Shown here: positions 60,089 to 64,000 of the stretch, one piece after another
Numbering within the stretch: the stretch's first letter is position 1
How the letters are laid out: the number at the start of each line of letters is the position of its first letter
DNA from: Nocardioides sp. SYSU D00038
GTDB taxonomy: Bacteria > Actinomycetota > Actinomycetes > Propionibacteriales > Nocardioidaceae
Assembly (NCBI RefSeq): GCF_016924665.1
Contig: NZ_JAFFJT010000018.1
Location: forward strand, 1 to 64,000
DNA length: 64,000 nt
Direction of reading: 5' to 3'
Made by a program: the position numbers and the translations under genes
Notes under the pieces: model-generated
Seen by the model: the letters and a program-made list of their open reading frames with translations, nothing else
Databases searched by the model: none
What the model was told of the DNA's origin: nothing

Positions 60089-61495
60089 ATGCCAGGCGCT
60101 GGCCAGGGGAGGCGTGCGGGCGGTCCCCGCCGCCACCGCGACGCGCTCCTCGCGGTCGTCGCGGCGGTCGTGGCCTTCACCGCCTCCTGGGGGCTGGGGC
60201 TGGCCGAGGGCTACGACGACTGGGCCTCCGAGCACGACCACGAGCTGCTCGACGCGCTCGCGTTCGGCCTCGTCGTGCTGCTGCTCGGCCTCTCGCTGGC
60301 CGGCTGGCGGCGCGGCCTCCGCGCCCGCGACGACGCGGAACGGGCCGCGGCCACCGACCGCGCCCTCAGCGAGACCGCCGAGCGCTACCGCTCGCTGTTC
60401 GACTACCACCCCCACGGCGTGTTCACCGTCGACCTCGAAGGCCGCTTCGGCAGCGCCAACCCCGCCTGCGAGCGGATCAGCGGCTGGACCACCGAGGAGC
60501 TCGAGGGCACGCCGTTCCTCGAGCTGCTCCGCGAGGAGGACCGGGGGCCGGTGCTGGAGCTGTTCGGCGCGCTGCTCGACCGACGGCCCCAGCAGTTCGA
60601 GGCCTCGATCCTGCACCGCTCCGGCCGGCCGGTGCCGCTGAGCCTCACCGGGCTCCCGATCGTCGTCGACGACGAGGTGGTGGGCGTCTACGGCATCGCC
60701 GAGGACATCTCGCAGCGCGCCCAGATGCAGGCCCGGCTCGCCGACGCCCGGGTCACCGCCGAGCGCGCCACCGAGGCGAAGTCGCGGTTCCTGGCCACGA
60801 TGAGCCACGAGATCCGCACCCCGCTCACCAGCGTGCTGGCCTCCCTGGAGCTGCTCCGCGAGACCGAGCTCGACGACGAGCAGCGCGAGCTGACCCGGAT
60901 CATGGACCGCTCCGGCGTCCGGCTGCTCCGCCTGGTCGACGACATCCTCGACTACTCCCGGCTGGAGGCCGGGGCGGTCGCGCCGGAGGCGGTGCCGTTC
61001 GCCGTCCGCGACCTCCTCGACGAGACCACCGTGCTGCTGCGCCCCCAGGCCGAGCGCAAGGGCGTGGTGGTGAGCGCGGTGGCCGACCCGGACCTGCCGG
61101 CGCCCGTCGTCGGCGACGTCACCCGGATCCTGCAGGTGCTCACCAACCTCGCCGGCAACTCGGTGAAGTTCACCGACGAGGGCTGGGTGCGCCTCTCCGC
61201 CGACCTCCAGTCTCGGCGCGGCGACGTGGCCGAGGTGCTGTTCAAGGTCGTCGACTCGGGCATGGGGCTCGGCGAGGACGTCGACGCCACCGAGATCTTC
61301 GACTCCTTCACCCAGGGCGACCCCAGCGTGCCGCGCCGGTTCGGCGGCACCGGCCTGGGCCTGGCCATCGCCAAGGAGGCCGTCACCCTGATGGGCGGCT
61401 CGATCTGGGCCGAGGCGCACGCCCACGGCCGCGGCGCGACGTTCTCGTTCCAGCTGCCGCTGCGGGTGACGCCCGATCGGCGCGCGACCGGCTGA
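60089..61495 (+). CDS. orphan PAS-containing sensor histidine kinase
   Basis: 468 residues; ATG preceded by GAGGTGG. Two transmembrane helices (about 18-38 and 52-72) with a short outside loop, then a PAS domain (95-215, SLFDYHPHGVFTVDLEGRFGSANPACERISGWTTEELEG ... GIAEDISQRA). HisKA has FLATMSHEIRTPLTSV with His240, and HATPase_c has NLAGNSVKFTDEGW (N box), DSGMGLG (G1) and FGGTGLGLAIAKEAV (G2). No response regulator is adjacent and there is no receiver domain. Its signal is unknown; the PAS domain may bind a small cofactor. Confidence 0.92.
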   Translation: MPGAGQGRRAGGPRRHRDALLAVVAAVVAFTASWGLGLAEGYDDWASEHDHELLDALAFGLVVLLLGLSLAGWRRGLRARDDAERAAATDRALSETAERYRSLFDYHPHGVFTVDLEGRFGSANPACERISGWTTEELEGTPFLELLREEDRGPVLELFGALLDRRPQQFEASILHRSGRPVPLSLTGLPIVVDDEVVGVYGIAEDISQRAQMQARLADARVTAERATEAKSRFLATMSHEIRTPLTSVLASLELLRETELDDEQRELTRIMDRSGVRLLRLVDDILDYSRLEAGAVAPEAVPFAVRDLLDETTVLLRPQAERKGVVVSAVADPDLPAPVVGDVTRILQVLTNLAGNSVKFTDEGWVRLSADLQSRRGDVAEVLFKVVDSGMGLGEDVDATEIFDSFTQGDPSVPRRFGGTGLGLAIAKEAVTLMGGSIWAEAHAHGRGATFSFQLPLRVTPDRRATG

Positions 61496-61507
61496 GGGCC
61501 GATGCCC

Positions 61508-61513
61508 TACCGT
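61508..61513 (+). promoter_or_regulatory. -10 box TACCGT of the amidase gene
   Basis: TACCGT, six bases, ATG at 61520. It favours this start over the in-frame ATG at 61502. Confidence 0.45.
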
Positions 61514-61519
61514 GCCTGC

Positions 61520-62971
61520 ATGGACGACGCCCCCGCGCAGCCCGGACGGCCGGCCCACCACGAGCCGCGACAGCGCGTGCACGCCTTCGGCGACGACGCC
61601 CTCGGCACCCACGACGCCGTGGGCCTGGTCGAGGCCATCCAGTCCGGCGCGGTCTCGATCCCCGAGGTCGTCGAGGCGGCCATCGCCCGGGTCGAGCAGG
61701 TCGACCCCGTGCTCAACGCGATGGCCCACCGCGCCTACGACCGGGCGCGCACCGAGGCCAGCGACCCGCGCGGGGGCTGGTTCGCGGGCGTGCCGACCCT
61801 GGTCAAGGACAACGTCGACGTGCGGGGCATGCCGACCCGCAACGGCAGCGACGCCTACGTCGCCGCACCGAGCCGGGCCGACGGCGACTTCGCCCGGATG
61901 TACCTCGCGACCGGGCTGCTGCCGCTGGGCAAGTCGCAGCTCTCCGAGTACGGCTTCTCGGCCGCCGCCGAGCACCCGCGGCTCGGCCCGGTGCGCAGTC
62001 CGTGGCACACCGCGCACGTGGCCGGTGCGTCGTCGTCCGGCTCGGCCGCGCTGGTGGCCGCGGGCGCGGTGCCGATCGCCCACGCCAACGACGGCGGCGG
62101 CTCCATCCGGATCCCCGCCTCGGTCAACGGCCTGGTCGGGCTCAAGCCGACCCGCGACCGGCTGGCGCAGGACAAGCTGATGCGGGACATGCCGATCCGG
62201 ATCGTCTCCGACGGCGTCGTGACCCGCTCGGTGCGGGACACCGCGGCGTTCCTGCGCGAGGCCGAGAAGGTCTACCGCGCCCTCTCGCTCCCGCCCGTCG
62301 GCGACATCACCCGGCCGGGCCGGGCGCGGCTGCGGATCGGCGTCCAGACCGACAGCGTGCAGGGCCGCCGGGCCTCCGCCGAGGTCACCGAGCTCACCCT
62401 CAAGACCGCCGCGCTGCTCGAGGAGCTCGGCCACCGCGTCGAGCCGGTCCGTGCGCCGGTGCCGGAAGGCTTCCCGCAGCTCTTCGTGCGCTACTGGGCC
62501 CTGCTCGCGTTCTTCATCGTCCGCACCGGCCGCCGCACCTACGGCCCGAGCTGGGACCCCGGCCGCCTCGACAACCTCACCCTCGGCCTGGCCCGCCACG
62601 CCGGGCGCAACCTGCACCGGATGCCGGCCACCATCGCCCGGCTGCGCCTGGCCGCCCGCGCCTCGACCCGCTTCTTCTCGCGGTACGACGTCGTGCTCAC
62701 CCCGACGCTGGCCCACGAGACCCCGCGGGTCGGGCACCTCGACCCGACCCAGGACTACGACACGATCATGGAGCGGCTGATGGAGTGGGTGCAGTTCACG
62801 CCGATCCAGAACGTGACCGGTGAGCCGGCCATCAGCCTGCCCCTCGCGACCACCGCCGCGGGGCTGCCCCAGGGCATGATGCTGGGGGCCGCGCGGGGGC
62901 GCGAGGCGACCCTCCTGGAGCTCGCCTACGAGCTCGAGGAAGCGGCGCCGTTCGCCTCGATCCGCGCCTGA
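61520..62971 (+). CDS. amidase-signature family hydrolase
   Basis: 483 residues. The Ser-cisSer-Lys triad is visible: Lys96 in TLVKDNVDV, the Ser run 171-173 in GASSSGSAA and nucleophile Ser195 in DGGGSIRIPAS. It hydrolyses amides; the substrate is unknown, and a GatA role is unlikely since gatB/gatC are absent and the C-terminal half (WALLAFFIVRTGRRTYG ... NLHRMPATIARLRLAAR) differs. The gene sits next to tRNA genes and rpmG, an order I have seen in related genomes. Confidence 0.9.
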   Translation: MDDAPAQPGRPAHHEPRQRVHAFGDDALGTHDAVGLVEAIQSGAVSIPEVVEAAIARVEQVDPVLNAMAHRAYDRARTEASDPRGGWFAGVPTLVKDNVDVRGMPTRNGSDAYVAAPSRADGDFARMYLATGLLPLGKSQLSEYGFSAAAEHPRLGPVRSPWHTAHVAGASSSGSAALVAAGAVPIAHANDGGGSIRIPASVNGLVGLKPTRDRLAQDKLMRDMPIRIVSDGVVTRSVRDTAAFLREAEKVYRALSLPPVGDITRPGRARLRIGVQTDSVQGRRASAEVTELTLKTAALLEELGHRVEPVRAPVPEGFPQLFVRYWALLAFFIVRTGRRTYGPSWDPGRLDNLTLGLARHAGRNLHRMPATIARLRLAARASTRFFSRYDVVLTPTLAHETPRVGHLDPTQDYDTIMERLMEWVQFTPIQNVTGEPAISLPLATTAAGLPQGMMLGAARGREATLLELAYELEEAAPFASIRA

Positions 62972-63016
62972 ACCGAGCCCGTGGGGGCCGATTTCTGCAT
63001 CGGGCCGACCCGTGTG

Positions 63017-63022
63017 TATCGT
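63017..63022 (+). promoter_or_regulatory. -10 box TATCGT of tRNA-Thr
   Basis: TATCGT lies 11 bp before the tRNA, a suitable distance for a short 5' leader. Confidence 0.5.
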
Positions 63023-63033
63023 TCTCCGTCGTT

Positions 63034-63106
63034 GCCCCTTTAGCTCAGTCGGCAGAGCGTCTCCATGGTAAGGAGAAGGTCTACGGTTCGATTCCGTAAA
63101 GGGGCT
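63034..63106 (+). tRNA. tRNA-Thr, anticodon GGT
   Basis: 73 nt. Acceptor GCCCCTT/AAGGGGC, D arm GCTCAGTCGGCAGAGC, anticodon stem TCTCC/GGAGA with loop ATGGTAA (U33, anticodon GGU, reading ACC/ACU), T arm TACGG-TTCGATT-CCGTA. CCA not encoded. Together with the tRNA-Thr(CGT) at 7296 it covers part of the Thr codons. Confidence 0.96.
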
Positions 63107-63159
63107 CTGGGTGGGGGTTGTGACCGCGAGCCATACTCGAGTCGCAACCCCTCTCATGT

Positions 63160-63233
63160 GGCGGGGTAGCTCAGGTGGTTAGAGCACACGGCTCATAATC
63201 GTGGTGTCGCGGGTTCGAGTCCCGCCCCCGCTA
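63160..63233 (+). tRNA. tRNA-Met (elongator), anticodon CAT
   Basis: 74 nt. Acceptor GGCGGGG pairs with CCCCGCT (first pair G:U). D arm GCTCAGGTGGTTAGAGC, anticodon stem CACGG/TCGTG with loop CTCATAA, T arm GCGGG-TTCGAGT-CCCGC. It lacks the features of the initiator (C1:A72 mismatch and three G:C pairs in the anticodon stem), so it is the elongator. Confidence 0.95.
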
Positions 63234-63286
63234 CTCAGCACGACCACCGAGCACCACCAGCTGCACCAGCAACCGAAGGACTTCCC

Positions 63287-63457
63287 GTGGCCAGCAAGAG
63301 CTCCGACGTTCGCCCCAAGATCACGCTCGCGTGCGTGGACTGCAAGGAGCGCAACTACATCACCAAGAAGAACCGGCGCAACGACCCCGACCGCCTCGAG
63401 CTGTCGAAGTTCTGCCCGCGCTGCCGCAAGCACACCGAGCACCGCGAGACCCGCTAG
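63287..63457 (+). CDS. rpmG: 50S ribosomal protein L33
   Basis: 56 residues, GTG start with AAGGA 7-11 nt upstream. The sequence [46 protein letters not shown] and the HTEHRETR end are those of L33. Two CxxC pairs (16-19 and 43-46) make it the zinc-binding (C+) form; many Actinobacteria also carry a zinc-free copy elsewhere for zinc starvation. It lies between tRNA-Met and the hadA start, the usual order in this phylum. Confidence 0.97.
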   Translation: MASKSSDVRPKITLACVDCKERNYITKKNRRNDPDRLELSKFCPRCRKHTEHRETR

Positions 63458-63489
63458 TCCGCAGGTCGGGCCCAGCCCCGACCCGTGCT

Positions 63490-63538
63490 CGGAACAGAGT
63501 TCCGTCCGACCCGCCCGGCAACCTGCGCCGGGCGGGTC
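63490..63538 (+). terminator. terminator hairpins behind rpmG
   Basis: First CGGAAC-AGA-GTTCCG (63490-63504), then perfect 12-base arms GACCCGCCCGGC and GCCGGGCGGGTC (63508-63538) around seven bases. The second is one of the strongest terminators in the window. Confidence 0.85.
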
Positions 63539-63590
63539 GACGTCGTTCCGGGGCCCTCCGTACCCCTCCCTACCCCTCCCTGACACGCCC

Positions 63591-63596
63591 TAGGCT
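63591..63596 (+). promoter_or_regulatory. -10 box TAGGCT of hadA
   Basis: TAGGCT, seven bases, ATG, giving a probably leaderless transcript that starts after the rpmG terminator. Confidence 0.5.
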
Positions 63597-63603
63597 GGGA
63601 CCC

Positions 63604-64000
63604 ATGCCCGTCGACGCCGGCCTCGTGGGCCGCACCTTCCCGCCGACCGAGCCCTACGACGTCACGGCCCACGCCGTGCGGGCCTTCGCCGAGGCCACCG
63701 GCACGCCGTGGACCGACGGCGACCCGGCCCCCGCCACGTTCCCGATCGTGGTCGCCTTCGCCGCCATGCAGGCCCTGATGGACGACCCCACCGTCGGCAT
63801 CGAGCTCCACCACGTCGTCCACGGCGAGCAGCGCTTCGTCCACGAGCGGCCGGTGGTCGCGGGCGACCGGCTGACCGCCGAGCTCACCGTCGAGACCCTG
63901 CGCCAGGTCGGCGGCGCCGACATCATCGGCACCTCCTCCGCGCTCACCGACGCCGACGGCGCCTTGGTCTGCACCGCGCGGGCCACCCTGGTGCACAAGG
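63604..64000 (+). CDS. hadA: FAS-II (3R)-hydroxyacyl dehydratase subunit HadA, 5' part
   Basis: The first 132 residues of a MaoC-like N-terminal dehydratase domain (FAS1_DH_region/HadA type); the window ends within the gene. Pattern: GRTFPPTEPYDVTAHAVRAFAEATG at the start, PATFPIVVAFAAMQALMDDP, and VVHGEQRFVHERPVVAGDRLTAELTVETLRQVGGADIIGTSSALTDADGALVCTARATLVHK, the hot-dog fold with the helix and overhang. In this order (rpmG-hadA-hadB) it forms, with HadB, the dehydratase that acts on long 3-hydroxyacyl-ACP. hadB would be expected just beyond the window. Confidence 0.9.
   Translation, partial: MPVDAGLVGRTFPPTEPYDVTAHAVRAFAEATGTPWTDGDPAPATFPIVVAFAAMQALMDDPTVGIELHHVVHGEQRFVHERPVVAGDRLTAELTVETLRQVGGADIIGTSSALTDADGALVCTARATLVHK

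Noticed and set aside
60089..61495. Hybrid kinase with a receiver domain
   Set aside because: The protein ends right after the HATPase G2 box; no receiver follows.
59513..63157. A 1214-codon open frame on the minus strand
   Set aside because: It lies opposite tag, the histidine kinase, the amidase and the tRNA genes, all of which have clear motifs; it is low-complexity Arg/Ala/Gly/His translation caused by high GC.

Overview
The window is very GC-rich actinobacterial chromosome (no compositional island stands out by eye). Several things together suggest a Nocardioides-like member of the Nocardioidaceae: a DUF222/HNH (13E12-type) gene, a furA-katG pair, the amidase / tRNA-Thr / tRNA-Met / rpmG / hadA gene order at the right end, many starts with a TANNNT box 6-8 nt upstream (leaderless transcripts), and dispersed hairpin repeats bounded by GGTTGAGG and CTCGAAACC. 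The genus is an inference from overall impression; no search was possible. No prophage, integrase, transposase, CRISPR array, rRNA or replication origin was seen.

Left part (1-14.7 kb): two secreted proteins, one a short precursor-like protein built of nine-residue GKRGFRALP repeats; an overlapping tmk-holB-peptidase operon; a TauD-type dioxygenase with a LysR regulator; a small Cys-rich protein; tRNA-Thr(CGT); a hairpin repeat abutting a truncated gene; a LapA-domain protein; a HelD-like helicase whose 3' end overlaps a NarL-type response regulator on the other strand; the partner histidine kinase; a membrane protein and a secreted RTX-repeat protein.

Middle part (14.7-41 kb): an acetyltransferase; an RsbQ/RsbP-like hydrolase-phosphatase pair that runs directly into a FurA box and leaderless furA-katG, which makes a compact stress-response block; an iclR-hutH-hutU histidine degradation operon read the other way, preceded by a palindrome and a 51-bp tandem array; an acyl-CoA dehydrogenase with a divergent TetR; a large unrecognised protein with a basic tail; a GH26-like secreted glycosidase; a YihY membrane protein; a methyltransferase / AhpD-like pair below a large SARP-LuxR-ATPase regulator that is divergent from an ECF sigma factor; a secreted SGNH esterase; and a run of small conserved genes (PPOX, DUF3140, DUF72, TetR).

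Right part (41-64 kb): a divergent MarR/MFS efflux pair; an apparently inactive secreted alpha/beta-hydrolase-fold protein; a two-armed catabolic-type cluster (FMO-TetR-hydrolase one way; SDR-SDR-LLM oxidoreductase-phosphotransferase the other) with an operator-like inverted repeat between the arms and an apparent frameshift in the first SDR; decayed repeats; a DUF222-HNH protein; crotonase, old-yellow-enzyme and DUF1905 genes; an RDD protein; a YdeP-type molybdopterin oxidoreductase with a pirin; a 3-methyladenine glycosylase; an orphan PAS histidine kinase; an amidase; two tRNAs; rpmG; and the start of hadA, cut by the window end.

The best candidates for something undescribed are the KRGFRALPG repeat protein, the 51-bp tandem array with co-varying stem bases upstream of the hut operon, the hydrolase fold without its serine, and the unrecognised 472-residue protein. 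None has direct functional evidence here.
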